Positions 45,050-56,524 of a stretch of DNA of 64,000 nt are shown here, one piece after another. The number at the start of each line of letters is the position of its first letter. Position 1 is the stretch's first letter. The stretch covers positions 49,534,966 through 49,598,965 of the forward strand of contig OW804094.1 in the NCBI GenBank assembly GCA_942159475.1, read 5' to 3'. A model generated the notes under the pieces. That model was given only the letters and a program-made list of their open reading frames with translations, ran no database searches and was not told the origin of the DNA. The position numbers and the translations under genes were made by a program. Origin of the DNA: Sthenelais limicola. Taxonomy: Eukaryota > Annelida > Polychaeta > Phyllodocida > Sigalionidae.

Positions 45050-46017
45050 CAACGTACCCATGCTAATAATCACGACTCAAATTATCTTCCTGTATCATAT
45101 GGCGTACCCCAAGGCTCTATACTTGGGCCTTTACTGTTTAATATCTTTGTCAATGACCTGTGTAAATTTAATATTAATGGGCATATGCTTTTATTTGCGG
45201 ACGACATAGTACTTATCAATAACTCCGGTGACCCGAATCTCCTATCAGCCCAATGCTTAGCAGATACCAAAACCATTGCTGACTGGAGTCTTGAAAATCA
45301 TTTATCCATCAGTATACCGAAAACTAAAGCCGTTTTAATCCCGTCCAACCCCAACATTAATGTCCTACCAGGATGGACGAACAGGTTGCTTATCTACGGT
45401 ACCAAAATTGATTGGGTTGATTGTATGACATATTTGGGTATCACTATTGACTCCAAACTAAAGTTCAATACCATGGCGGAGAATATTATTAAAAAAGCAA
45501 ATGCCCGTTTATGTAACCTCTATATTAACCGCCATGCACTTAATGTCAGAACACGTATTATGCTGGTCAAATCCATGATATTAACCTACCTTGATTATGG
45601 CAATGTCTGTTACCTCTGTTGCAACAAATCAACTTTAACCCAACTCCAGGTACTTCAGAACAAGGCCCTACGATTCGCGCTGATGAAACCAAGACACTAT
45701 AATACTGAGCAACTTCACCTTGAATATTCTTCAATAATGCTAAATTTTTCCACAAACAATTACATTTATGTCGAATTGATTGGTTGCCACATCGCCTACC
45801 AAATGAAAATTATAGATTAAGAGAAAATTACTTATTGAAATTCCAAGTCGATCGACCTCTTAGTACGGCCTTTTCCAATTCATTAGCATATGCTGGAATC
45901 CTCTCCTGGAACATGTTAGATGACAACCTTAAATCCAACCCTGACCCCCTCTCCTTCAAACGAATTCTGAAACACAACATCCTCAGCCACAGAATAAGAC
46001 CTAACTTCAACCTTTAA
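45050..46017 (+). pseudogene. Nested LINE reverse transcriptase, downstream part and tail
   Basis: Resumes with the LINE frame reading VSYGVPQGSILGPLLF (motif B), then motif C LLFADDIVL (FADD, the catalytic Asp pair) and the thumb up to 45820. A frameshift near 45790 moves the C-terminal part (AGILSWNMLDDNL) into the next frame, ending at 46017. About 320 bp of 3' untranslated DNA with C-rich patches follows. Confidence 0.8.
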
Positions 46018-46348
46018 GCCACCCCTCCTCCAACCCAACCCTACCAATAAATGCCTTTATTCCCCGGCCAACTTCCAACAGACATTCGAACTAAACAAAC
46101 CGCCCCCCATGTCCTTCCCACCCCATCCCATCCCATCTTCCCATCAACCTAATACGATCACCCCACCCCACCGCCAATAGTTAATAGACTGCTCCAAAAA
46201 GGAATATTTTTCATAATTTGTAAGTTGCGTCAATTCAGGGTATGGCGGAATACCGGATTTTCCGAGCCATATTTATATTTTCCTATATATTTCCCCTGGC
46301 ATATGCCTAGATGGAACCTGAATAAAATTCAGTTCAAAAAAAAAATGT

Positions 46349-48388
46349 GATTCAAAACCTGGAGGTCAGGTTTACACAGGCTTATTCTCATATTGTCGAG
46401 GGCTGAATTACTAATACCCCAGTGTCTCTTAGAAATGTGGGCCCTAGCCATATTGGTTACTAATTGAACTATTGGGATTGCATTGTCAGACGTTATGATT
46501 TCTATTTGTAGTCGGGCCTGGAGCATCCACAGATATCTGCCACAGTCCATGATCACTGAGTTCCTGCATTTTCCACTTTGCAGGAATTTTGTAATAACTT
46601 CATCTAGGCAATGTACTATCACCCGTGCGCCTCTATCTGCTGTTGAGATAAAGGTACGGAGAGCCACAACTATGTTTGCGACTTCAAGCTCTGAGCGGAT
46701 CTTTGCCCCATTGCCTAATGGGGCCACTTGAGACTCATAAGCTTTCTTCCCATCCGTGGCACTGATACCAGTGGTTGTCACATTAACTGATATCTCTTTT
46801 GTTGGCCTCTCTCGCGGGATAATGGCTATTCTGTTCCACTCGATTGAGAAGTCAATGAACCACTGTAGATCTTTAGACACTGCATTGTCAACCTGAATAG
46901 GTCCTCCTTTTGCTGCTCTAAGCGCTTCTAGCAGTCTCCCCATGAATAGCCTTGCAGGTCTGATACATTTTGCGACATGTAACAACTTGCCCAGTAGGGA
47001 CTGCATCCTCTTGTGTTCTATGCATGATCGATTTATGCAGGTCTCAGCGATCTTTCTGATTTCTATCAGCTTCTGTTTTGGAATCGACAAGGTCATCTCC
47101 TGGCTGTCTATGGTGACACCAAGCCAGGTCACTCGAGTTCCTGGGTTCTGCCTCTTTTCTTCGGCCTCAGGCAGACCTAGCTCTTGAAGGAGGTCTAGGA
47201 CCACCTTCAGATCGTTCTCACATTTGTTCAGGTCTTGTGACACGACTATTATGTCATCGAGATACATCTTAGCCCATACCCCTTTTGCAGATAGGATATT
47301 TATTATGGAGTCCGCCACACGCTGCATGTGCATTGACGAGCACCTGGCTCCAAAAGGCATAGCTGTTTCGATGTAATACTGGTCCTTCCACTTCAAGCAT
47401 TGTAGGACCCAATCTCCAGGGTCTCCCCTGAAGTTTTTGTATGCACGGCTGATGTCTACAGATGCGATGTGAGCCCCTTTTCCCACTCTGCATAGTTCTG
47501 CGGCCACAGAGTCGATGCCAGGGAGGCCATGGGACCTGACTTTCCCAAACAGTGCATTTTTCCTTATATAAGCATTTACAGATGTTTCAGCGGGGAAAGT
47601 CATGTCTGAGATTATCCTTCTCTTTCCTGGGTCACTCTTGGCTCTAGTCATCAATGGTGAGACATGACACCAGGACTCAAAAGGAGGTTTGTTGTAAGGT
47701 CCAGTAAGTCCCCCATTGCCCAGTTCCTTTTCTATGAACTGGTCTATGCTAACTGGATATTCCACGGCGCTGGGGTGATTGGGGATGTTGCATGTGTCAC
47801 TCACAGGCCCTAGTATCCTAGCGGGAAACCATACCTGAGGAGGTCGACCAACTCTCTTCCCTCCTTTGACTTTGACAGGTATTTTTCCCAGGCTTCGATG
47901 TTAAGCTCTGATGGGACCGGTATCTTAGCTCCCAGGGTGTTTGGCAGGCCTGTGGCTCTGACTCGCATATATATATCTGGCAGCGGGTCAGTAGCACTTA
48001 CACAAAGCATACAAGAAGGCCAGTTCGCCTTCCTATAGTTGGCGAATGTGTGTGGTGACAAGTCAATTGACACCTCAGGACTATCAGCCTCACATATCTT
48101 ATGTATGCTTCCAAAGTCAATGTCGTCATTACATTGATCAGTATTACTGACACCAGAGCTAGAGCAGGTGTTACTCCCGATGAGCTCATATTCAGTAGGG
48201 TTGGTGTATGGGAAATTATCAATAACCTCACATTTACTATTTTTATCTAGATGGCTGGTAAAACCCTCATAGTCATATTGGATATAGTCCAATTGTGCGT
48301 TTATCTCCTTGTGTCTGATATGTCGGCTCTCATGTATGGGCTTTTTCTGCCTGAGCGCATCGCGAGAGCCAGCATGATCTATAAACAC
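46349..48388 (-). pseudogene. Ngaro reverse transcriptase/RNase H, frameshifted
   Basis: The upstream part (48388-47810) ends in LVDLLRYGFPLGY, the conserved run-in to DIRS-type RT, then hits TAG. The frame continues one base over at about 47808 and runs to the LINE border. RT motifs in the second part: MTRAKSDPGKRRIISDM, motif A HIASVDISRAYK (catalytic Asp 117), MPFGARCSS (149-157), YLDD (181-184). The C-terminal third is the RNase H-like region (GISATDGKK, SELEVANIVVAL, HCLDEVITKFL). It would copy the element's RNA. The natural 3' end of the frame is lost under the LINE; the last residues FFLN are antisense LINE tail. Confidence 0.85.
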
Positions 48389-48815
48389 ACTGTAGTAGGG
48401 TCATCTGGAGCACTTCTGTGACCGTTGAGAGTAGAGGTTGGTTTCTCAGTGGATTTGACATCTATGAAGGGTAAATAAAAAATTGAGCGGGGGCGACCCT
48501 CACCAAAGTGCGGGGAAAACCTGTGAGAGCCCCAAATCCAAAATCGCCGCCATCAACCATTATGAGAATTAATATTTCAATGGTTTGGCCTACCATGCAG
48601 TCCAGTATATGGCTATTAGGGTTTAGGGGGTTGAGGAATTCATATCTGATATCAGTTTGATGATTTGACCTTGCTTTGACCTTCAAAGCCAAGATGGCTG
48701 ACAATTTTCAGCTCACAAGGTCAAATTTTCAAAATCATCATAGAACCTTCCTAATAGGCTTCCTAATGAAAGCTCTTATCATGCTGAATTGACTTATAGA
48801 AAGTGACAACCATAG

Positions 48816-49481
48816 TTAGCACTGTGGTCCCCACAGCTGGTCCCCAACTGCCGCGTTCATGGCGCACATAGTTTGAATTAGGTGTGTATCCGTCCAGCTT
48901 AGCTTCCCTTTCTCTATGTCGTCGAATAAGTTTTGGCTAAACCTCCTGACAGAATTCCATGGTAGCACTCTTATGTCCGCCAGTACATCCTTCAAATGTA
49001 GTAGGATGTAAGTATCGTCCTTATGATCGACCCTCCTGGGGTCTGTGAGCATTGCAACAATAGCCTGGCAGTATTCCATAGATTCCAGGTTCGCCCTGTT
49101 ATCCAACTTTTGTTTCATCGTGGATGCTCCATCCCTTTCCACAAACATATAGGGTTTTGTTATCAGATTGTCTATGAGAATGTCAGAAGCAATGATACCC
49201 TTACCCTCTGATCGTGGTGGATGGTAGTTCTCACGTGCGAATTCCATTTCAATGAACCCATCGAGATTCTGATGTGCGCGTAGGTCTTTTGGTGGCGGGA
49301 GAACCGAGCTATTCTTCTGAGGAGGATTGCTCGATTTTTCCTGCTGAGGGCTGGTAGGTTTATTTGCAAACAGGCCCATTATTGTTACCAGCTTTCCATC
49401 AATGCCTTTCATGGAGCTTTCAAGATCCTTTAGTCGGGACTCATGGTCTTGACCGTTAGAACAGTTTGGGGTAGCGTCCAT
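48816..49481 (-). CDS. Gag-like first ORF of the Ngaro element
   Basis: 221 codons, intact. An N-terminal coiled-coil-like segment (HESRLKDLESSMKGI), a Pro/Ser-rich linker (PTSPQQEKSSNPPQKNSS) and a helical C-terminal half ending WTDTHLIQTMCAMN. No zinc knuckle. In Ngaro and DIRS elements the first ORF has this position and is taken to be structural, though its sequence is poorly conserved between hosts. An upstream basic segment may extend it in another frame (49490-49650). The 430 bp to the RT ORF holds no frame of note. Confidence 0.6.
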   Translation of the reverse strand: MDATPNCSNGQDHESRLKDLESSMKGIDGKLVTIMGLFANKPTSPQQEKSSNPPQKNSSVLPPPKDLRAHQNLDGFIEMEFARENYHPPRSEGKGIIASDILIDNLITKPYMFVERDGASTMKQKLDNRANLESMEYCQAIVAMLTDPRRVDHKDDTYILLHLKDVLADIRVLPWNSVRRFSQNLFDDIEKGKLSWTDTHLIQTMCAMNAAVGDQLWGPQC

Positions 49482-49701
49482 CCGGGCATCCGAGAAAGCG
49501 TCCCCTTTGGCTTGTCGTTTGTGTCGGGTTTCTTTGTTCTTTGGGACGTTCTCACATTCTTTGGGGTCGTTTATGGTACCCCTCCTTGAGTCGCTCCTTT
49601 CTTAGTATTGTTTGATGTAGGAGTTTTGGTAGTCTTCCTCGGAGCCATATTTATTCTTGTGTCTAAATATGGAGGCGGTGGTGCCAAGTATAGAGATTGA
49701 T

Positions 49702-49881
49702 GTCAAAAATTAGAGGGTACATCCGTCCGTCCCTGAGGTTTGAGGAGAAGTGGATGGGTGGAGGAAGAAGGAGGAGGAAGGAGGAAGTGCGGGCGGAAGT
49801 GTTGAGAGGGGTAGTGGTTAGTGAAGTATCCTCTAGGTGTCATCAATGATCCGCCATTTGGCAGACGCCTCATGACCAGAC
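49702..49881 (-). repeat. Ngaro split direct repeat A1
   Basis: Counterpart of 41967-42146. It forms the element's 5' edge on the minus strand and probably carries its promoter. It contains a purine-rich run (gaagaaggaggaggaaggag). Confidence 0.9.
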
Positions 49882-50401
49882 AATTTAAATCCACGCGAAA
49901 AGGGGCCAAAGTACTTAGTACGCGAAAATAAATAGGTTTACAGTATTTGAAAAGAGGGAATCATGCCGAGGATCATAATAATAAACAGTAGGACATCAAA
50001 TGAATACTTCTATATTTCACATATATATCAATTCATACAATGAACTGAGTCATCCATAATTACGTCCTTGGAAACAAAAACTGTTATCATTGTTTGGAAA
50101 GTTTCACTTTCACCTGTCGAATCCTGACGAAATATATCAACTTCGTCGCTCAGGCCGTCCTGTAGTTTTCGTCTCTGTCTTGCGATGAGCTATATATATA
50201 TTCAGAGCTATACATATACATGCAACTTTATTTCCTTAGGCGAGTGCATACATTCTTGTATATTCTTACTTGTCAAGAGCTGGTTAAAACATGAAACTAA
50301 GCAGGCATGCACGCCAAGTTTCCAACAGCTCAGCAGAATGCTATTTCTAAAAGTAGCAGAAAAACAAGCCCGTAACAGCAGTGACAAGAAATCCAAATTA
50401 A

Positions 50402-50960
50402 TGTGTGACGTGTTCCAGGAAAATGAGTCAAAAGTAGCAAAAAAATGAATTCTGAGATATCATCATATTTGAGAAGATGAGATCAAGCCGATTCCAATGA
50501 TGGTAAACATTAAGGACATCTCAGAAGTGGTTCCATATTTTATGTTTAAAATTTTCATGTCTGAAACATGTCTGCAGAACAGAAACGGATTTCCACCCTT
50601 ATTCTTAGTTTATTTTAATTTATTTTATCGAAATAATTATGTTTTCCACGTAACCCACCGATAGTTTCGAACGATCATGACGTCATGGTACAAATTACTA
50701 GTACAATAAAGTCGGTTTATATTGTACACCTTGTGAGCGGCAGGTATATCGATTATATATTGTCCACTCATGGCCAAATCATGGAATAAAGACCTCAGAA
50801 ACACAACAATATAATAAATATACTGTCTTGGAATTTGGTACATGAATTCATATGACTTAAAGCGCTATGTCCTCCAAGAATAAGAACATTTCATTCAAGA
50901 CATCTTGTGAATAAATCACTTTTGCGACTTGTGACTCATTTACCTGTTACACATCACATA
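50402..50960 (+). mobile_element. TIR-A copy, both ends, with a nested small element
   Basis: Left 'tgtgacgtgttccaggaaaa', right 'gtgactcatttacctgttac' then 'acatcaca'. The body is in order and interrupted at about 50595-50812 by the small element also found at 56346-56524. This is the best-preserved long copy, close to 340 bp after removing the insert. Confidence 0.8.
50595..50812. mobile_element. Small element, copy 1 (pair with 56346-56524)
   Basis: Shared with 56346-56524: 'gacgtca', 'gtttatattgtacaccttg', 'tatatcgattatat' and 'ggccaaatcatggaataa'. The left border is vague. It lies inside a TIR-A copy. Confidence 0.6.
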
Positions 50961-53315
50961 TTATAAAAGCGACCACACAGACAGAAACGTAGGACGGAAT
51001 AAAAAGAAAGAAAAAGACCAGACTCGCATTTCTCTTTTCAGCAGTGTTGCCGTCATTACTTATTTCAGAGTCATACAACATGTATGGTCCTGCTTATTTC
51101 TATTATAAAACAGCCGATGTCTGATTATGTCCTAGAATGAGACATGCAAAGTCTGCATCTATAGGGTAGGAAAATAACTGACGCATGGTTTTCTCATTTT
51201 CTTTCAGTCGATTTGACTTCAAGTTCCATTGATACATATATAACAGCAGCAAACTATTTATAACTTCAGTACTAGTTCTATAGGCGAAACAATTAATACA
51301 TCTTAAATTATTGATTGATTTGAAGGCAACCCCTGGCGCGTTTCGCCGTTCTTTGGTTTCTTTTAATGGTCAAGTTATTAGGAAATCATGGGGTTATTTT
51401 AACAAATGAGCAAAATAATAATTATGTGGAGTTGGCAATTTCGAATTAGTTTAGTACTCATAACATAGAGTTAGCATCCTGGTTGCACTCTAAATCCTCA
51501 GCGTAAAATTCCAGTGCGGTCCTGTTTTATTACAGACTTAAACGATAGAGTACTGTAAAATCTAGATGCCTAATTTTGGCTCCGTGCTAGAACGGTGCCC
51601 TGTACAAAATTTGGCACCGTTAATAATAACGGAGCGCGGCCGTGTGGCTTTCACACAAGCAGCGTTTCTATTATACATCTTATTGAGACTTGCAGTTATT
51701 TTTAACTAGGTGAGAAACATAACAACAATCAGAGATTGACTATTACACTCAATTGTCAAGTGATTATAGGACGATGCCAAATACATATAGGTGCAATATT
51801 TAGCGCGACAATATTCTGGAGCTATATGACAGTGCATATTGTTACACTAGCAGGTGTAGCTCCATAATTGCTGACAGATAAATGCTCAATATGGTATAAA
51901 TGTTATGTCTTATGTTGTGGGAACACAATGGCTGTGTTGAGGACAGATGTTTGTGAACAATAGAGTTAGAAGACAAGAAAAGCAACCGTTTTGCAGCCAA
52001 ATAGGCGAAATTTATTAAATAAATACCTAGTATTGTTTTAATCGAAGGTATATTATTGTAAAAAGTTATATTTGAATTATGGATATATATTGGAACTTTA
52101 TTTAGTATAATTTGATATTTGGTGGTTGAATCACGCGACTGAAATTGAGCGCCAAAATGATTTATTACCTTTCCATTATGCAGTCCTACCTCCCTTTGAT
52201 GGTTTCTTCTTATTCGCGGGTTGTTATTAAAAGTATATCCAGTTAAGTATCTGAGAACAGTGTGTAAATACATAATGTTTGGCCGAATAAAAATATTTAA
52301 ATACAAAGACATGGGACCTATATCGGACTGATCCCTGCCCTCAAAACCCAAAATTGACAAAGCTCAATTAGAGGGGGGTGGGGCGGGGGGGGGGGGGGTG
52401 GAGGGATGCCCCTACGCTGTAAATAAATCCTGGCAAGAAAATTTCTGACCCCAATTCCATTGAAATAACATTAAAATCCTTTCGTCAACATGACATACCA
52501 AGATGAAGGGAACAGAAAGAAGATTGGAAACCGTTGCAATTTAACATTTATTCACTCCAGTAAAATTTATATCACAGTGCAGCTATATATAGCGTTGCTC
52601 TGCATTATAACATGTGAAACATATCGCACTCGCTATGTGTTCCCAAAAGACGTAGGCCAGTTGACAAAACAGACGTAAAATGTTTGTGACTGACGTCTTC
52701 CTTTTTGACGCAGTCCAATTTGACTGATATCAACGCCACCCACTGAATAGGGGAATTTGCATAGCCACCAGGAACTGAAGTAATCAATCATGTTCAGTGT
52801 GAAAAGTACATAACTATTATTTCTTGAATGTAACACAGGCACCATATCCTCCCGCTATTTCTGGGCTTTTAACTAATTCTCCCGATCTCCTGATATGGTA
52901 TGGAATTCCCCGCTATATGAGAGAAATCAGTAAATATTTAATAAAAAAAAAACTGCTAAAATATGACTGCAAATATTGAGATAACCAAAACATTTTAAAA
53001 TTAAAAAGAAATTTAAAAAGTACTGATTTCTTTTTTCATTCTCAAATACAGCTGTCATCTTTTATATCACTAATTCAAAAATGTATTCACTATATTGCAC
53101 TATTGATAGTCAACTCTGATAGTGTATTCCCGAAATATAAATCATGGTAGAAGTATGAAAGTAGTGGATTATTTCGTGTACAAATAGTCCAGAAATAACA
53201 AAATATCTAAAATATCATTGATTTTGCAAAGAACATTTGCACAAATCCCCAGTACTAATCGGCACAACCAATTTGGGTTTAATTCCAGCCGTGTTAACCA
53301 GCTGGAAGTGGTTGA
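50961..53315. other. No gene firmly recognised
   Basis: AT-rich, with a G run at 52373-52400, a short ACGGWGC block at 51575-51650 that resembles the repeat at 60880, and a minus-strand frame at 51842-52360 described separately. No RNA gene or promoter is evident. Confidence 0.4.
51842..52360 (-). pseudogene. 172-codon ORF, possible LINE C-terminal remnant
   Basis: The longest frame in this stretch. It is rich in Ile, Asn and Tyr, with HNGKVINHFGAQFQ and NKVPIYIHNSNITFYNN, loosely like the C-terminal tail after the RT domain of some LINEs. No catalytic motif is present and there are no repeats of it in the window. Low confidence; it may be a chance frame in AT-rich DNA. Confidence 0.2.
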
Positions 53316-53323
53316 AATATGTC

Positions 53324-53378
53324 TCCTCCCTCCCTCCCTCCCTCCCTCCCTCCCTCCCTCCCTCTCACCCTCTCACCC
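53324..53378 (+). repeat. (CCTC)n / (CTCACC)n microsatellite
   Basis: About ten copies of ccct followed by 'ctcaccctctcaccctccg'. It lies 55-100 bp upstream of the candidate first exon. Several frames through it (Pro-Ser repeats) are artefacts. Confidence 0.9.
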
Positions 53379-53456
53379 TCCGCCTCCCGCATCGATCAGC
53401 TGCTGCCGATCAGCTGCTGTCCTAAAGCGCGCATGCGTAGAACCACTGGACAAAAT
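53379..53456 (+). promoter_or_regulatory. Promoter-like block with NRF-1-like and YY1-like sites
   Basis: 'gcgcgcatgcgta' (53427-53439) matches the NRF-1 palindrome GCGCATGCGC in 9 of 10 positions. 'acaaaatggcggatgg' (53450-53465) contains the YY1 core AAAATGGCGG typical of animal TATA-less promoters at the transcript start. A repeated 'gatcagctgctg' (53394, 53408) precedes them. Together with the nearby GTAAGT donor they mark a plausible housekeeping-type transcription start. Confidence 0.5.
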
Positions 53457-53570
53457 GGCGGATGGTTCAAACTCAAAGCAACAGTCTTGTTTATATTTCC
53501 ACCCGACTTTCATGTTTTTACCTCTACAAAGGTGCAATGGAGTTGTCAACCATGTTACAGAGACTGTCAG
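53433..53570 (+). CDS. Candidate host gene, exon 1
   Basis: Ends in 'gactgtcag|gtaagt', a strong donor. The frame that joins exons 2 and 3 in phase starts at ATG 53433 and has 46 codons (MRRTTGQNGGWF to YRDCQ), exactly phase 0. A second ATG at 53455, inside the YY1 site, opens another frame (MADGSNSKQQ), but that frame meets a stop in exon 2. No known domain. The protein would be small and partly Cys-rich at the exon end. Intron 1 (53571-56769) is 3.2 kb and contains a foldback and a small element. Which start is used cannot be decided from sequence. Confidence 0.35.
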
Positions 53571-56200
53571 GTAAGTTAAATCATCCTATATATTAGAAAT
53601 GAATCAATATTTAGCATGTTCTGTCAGTAGCTAGGCCAGGCCACTGGCCAGGCTAGCAGGTAAATGTTTAGTCAACGTCTTTAGGTGGTAAGGCTTTATG
53701 CTCCCGCAAATTGATAAAAATCGCTATTTTGAGTTGAAATACATTGCCAAGATGTTGAAATTCCGAAAGAGCATGCTTTTTTACCCTTAATATGTGTGTA
53801 TATCACGTTCAGCCTTTAAACGAGGCAGATATGAGAGAATGTTTTCAGTTACATAAGTAAACAATAAAAAAGCTTGCCGACGATTGTAACAGGACCCTGT
53901 GGTCGGGTGAGTCTTTTGGGACTCGCCGACACCTCTCTCGCGCTGACACCTCCATGCCACTGACACTGCGCCAAGCTCGGTTACCTTACAACCTCTGCCG
54001 GGAATGACGGCACCTGTGTCCGCCAACCATTGCCTGGGACCCACGGTGTCAGGGGGTGAAGAATGCTTAGACTTCCAAGGGTATGTGGGAACGTAATTGG
54101 TATGGGAATGGGAAAGGGGTTGTATTACTATTACGGTAACCTATTATAAGGTAGTTAGAGGTAATACTAATTCTAAGGTAATACATCCCTTCATGAACTA
54201 ACTAGAGTACATTTCTTCCGGCTGTTACCATAATTTTGAATATATAAGAGTAAAACTAGACTAGATGACTTAGAGATATAATAAAAATAAAATATATAGG
54301 TGCGAAGATGACTAAAGAGTGGTTAGTCAAGCAGTACAGCATGACTATACATCTAGGGTTATTTCAGGTTATAATAGAATAATAATAACAATGGCAAAAG
54401 TTGCAAAATCGTTCAGTACAGTACGATACGATCAGATTATGAGATACTACAAATCATTTATATGTAGTATTTAAAAGGGCAGTCAGATATTCCTTACAAA
54501 TATATAAAATCAACAAATGAGACCGTAATAAAATACATTATTACTTGATACATTGATTTTAACATTGCGTTTCTCTGCAACCCCTATACTAGGGTGTCCA
54601 GCATGACCTAGACATGGATAATATCATTTTTGAATATTTGTGTCGCGTTACGACATCTATTAGCTTCAAAATAATGAAATACATCAAGACAAAACATTAA
54701 TATTAAATTAGATTTAGTATTTGTCATTGTGGACGAAAGATGCACATATATGTATATCTGGATAAAAAATAAAAGTTACTAGTCCACGATGATTCTGAAA
54801 CCTTTTATTCCCTTACACAAAATTCCTCGAACTGGTATGGGAATATTTTCTGTAGCGTTACAACATGTGATATATCCAATATTTTTTCTAAAAAAACATT
54901 TATATGTTATTTTGACCTTTCTAATAATTGTTTAGGCTTGCTTGAATTTGGTGAAAAATATGAATATAATTAAATAATGATGTAGTTAAATTGAGGTGAG
55001 TTTGTGTAGTAATGTCGCCGTTATGCCATAACTATTACAGATAAAGAGACCCTCCTATCTATACAGTCATTTTATAGTAATAAAATTAATATTTTTCTTT
55101 ACAAAATCAAGCCAAACTTCTGGTTAGAACCAGGGCTCTTTTTGTGGGCCAACTTCCATTATCTATCCCTGATTCTTCATTAATTTTGCTAGTTGAATTA
55201 CTGGGTAATTTACCACAATGTTACACTGAATGATTTGATTAATCGGGTTTAATATGGCCGAAATAAGGCAAAATAATAGGGAAAATATAGATATCAGAAG
55301 CATAGGGGTAGGAATCGAAATATTGGTCCCAGCCTTCCCAAACTTCGTCTGCATTATACTGATATTCCCGGCTGTATGTAAGCCAAAGATTGTAAAGATT
55401 CAAAGAATTTTATTTTTTGGGGGGATGGACTCCACTGACAAAAATCCAATCGTCGTGCAAAACTGGCTTGTCTATGTATTTAATATATGTCCATGTGTTT
55501 AATACTATCAACATTTGCATTTAGATAAGGAAGATAATATTGGTGGAAATTAGGGAAGTTTGGAGGGAAAGTATAGGTATGCCGATGCCGGTTACAGGTG
55601 GGTACAGTGTCACAGGCTGGATACAGTGTTATATTATCCATTATTTCTGTATGAGGGTTGATGTATATATATCATTTATATTTCAGACTAACATGCAAGA
55701 CTCGAAAGAATGGACAAATGTAACATGCTTTTCCCCATGAAGACTGACTATATAACGGAACCATTGATTTAGAAGGTAAACATATGGAGTGCGATTGATG
55801 TAGATTTGGGGGCCATAATCTTAGTTTACAAATCTGTATTATTGATTAGTGATTTTGTAGGCCCTATGCCTATTTTGATATTGTATAATGGTTTACGTGT
55901 TTCGTCAGCCTTCATAAGGGCCTATGTTAGCAATAAGAATAGCCTATTTCATGTCTCTTTTTATTCACATATTATACTATTTCGGCAAAGGTGTTTGAAA
56001 TTTTTTCAGGACTGAGAAAAACTTGGAAAGTACTCAATGTAAGCTTTTTATTATTGGAACGTTTCTATTAAGTTGTCAGTAATTGACAATAGACAATATT
56101 CATATATTTATGTATTCATTATGTTTATACAAAATCTTGATCTCAAAACAAGGTAAAGAAGATGTAATTATAAGATGTCATATTGATAATTCAGTAATAT

Positions 56201-56344
56201 AGCAGGAACAGCATAGTATCGCGTATGAGGGGGGCTATATTCTCCGAGTATGGCCGAAAACAACGAGGCCGGAGGCCGAGTTGTTTTTCGGCCATACGAG
56301 GAGAATATAGGCCACCGAAGACGCGATACTGTGCTATTCTTGCT
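56201..56344. repeat. 72-nt-arm hairpin with GGCC-rich tip
   Basis: 'agcaggaacagcatagtatc' at the left pairs with 'gatactgtgctattcttgct' at the right. The stem continues through 'tatattctccgagtatggcc' to a tip GGCCGGAGGCC. Roughly 85 percent paired. It lies in intron 1 of the candidate gene, immediately before another small element. Confidence 0.85.
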
Positions 56345-56345
56345 T

Positions 56346-56524
56346 TTATTCCATGATTCTTAACTTATCACAACTTAATTTGCATTTATTTCATCAAACT
56401 GTGTTGTCCCCCAAGTCTAGAACGGTTGTGACGTCACTGTAAAATACAGGGAGTTTATATTGTACACCTTGTGAGGGGCAAGTATATCGATTATATTGTA
56501 CGCTCACGGCCAAATCATGGAATA
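56346..56524. mobile_element. Small TTATTCCATGATT-ended element, copy 2
   Basis: Inverted ends 'ttattccatgatt' and 'aatcatggaataa' enclose 179 bp shared with 50595-50812. It is directly adjacent to the hairpin at 56201-56344; the two together may form one composite element. Confidence 0.65.

Larger units (their letters stand above)
43390..46345 (+). mobile_element. Nested LINE (CR1/jockey-like), 5'-truncated
   Basis: Inserted in the Ngaro element in the opposite orientation, between RNase H and YR. It starts inside the RT (VIPIPKKGN), is interrupted by an LTR element at 43779-45042, resumes at 45047 and ends with 'gaataaaattcagtt' and an A10 tail at 46336-46345. A clear target duplication was not seen. 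Its left border is accurate to about 15 bp. Confidence 0.85.
41742..49881 (-). mobile_element. Ngaro-type tyrosine-recombinase retrotransposon with split direct repeats
   Basis: Read on the minus strand the order is A1 (49881-49702), Gag-like ORF, RT/RNase H ORF, YR ORF, B1 (42325-42147), A2 (42146-41967), B2 (41921-41742). The A1/A2 and B1/B2 pairs are each about 180 bp and nearly identical. This arrangement is diagnostic of Ngaro-like YR elements, which integrate a circular intermediate through the recombinase and make no target duplication. The very similar repeat pairs suggest a fairly recent insertion. The copy is inactivated by a frameshift, a stop and a nested LINE. Confidence 0.9.
41693..49945. 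mobile_element. Small CTGTAA-ended DNA element interrupted by the Ngaro element
   Basis: The left piece 41693-41741 starts 'ctgtaagtgtac'. The right piece 49882-49945 ends 'taaataggtttacag'. Reversed, the right piece starts 'ctgtaaacc', giving short inverted ends flanked by TA inside the TIR-A copy. With the Ngaro removed, about 110 bp remain. Short and tentative, but it accounts for the DNA between the two borders. Confidence 0.4.
41632..50025 (+). mobile_element. TIR-A copy split by an 8-kb nested insertion
   Basis: The left part (41632-41692) runs from 'gtgatgttttgttcagaaag' to 'gagatatcatta'. The family body resumes at 49946 with 'tatttgaaaagaggga' and continues to 'ggacatcaaatgaatacttc'. 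Everything between is later insertion. The right terminus of this copy is missing. Confidence 0.65.

Noticed and set aside
53218..53430. Pro-Ser-Leu repeat frames upstream of the candidate exon
   Set aside because: All three forward frames are open through the (CCTC)n microsatellite, so openness carries no information.
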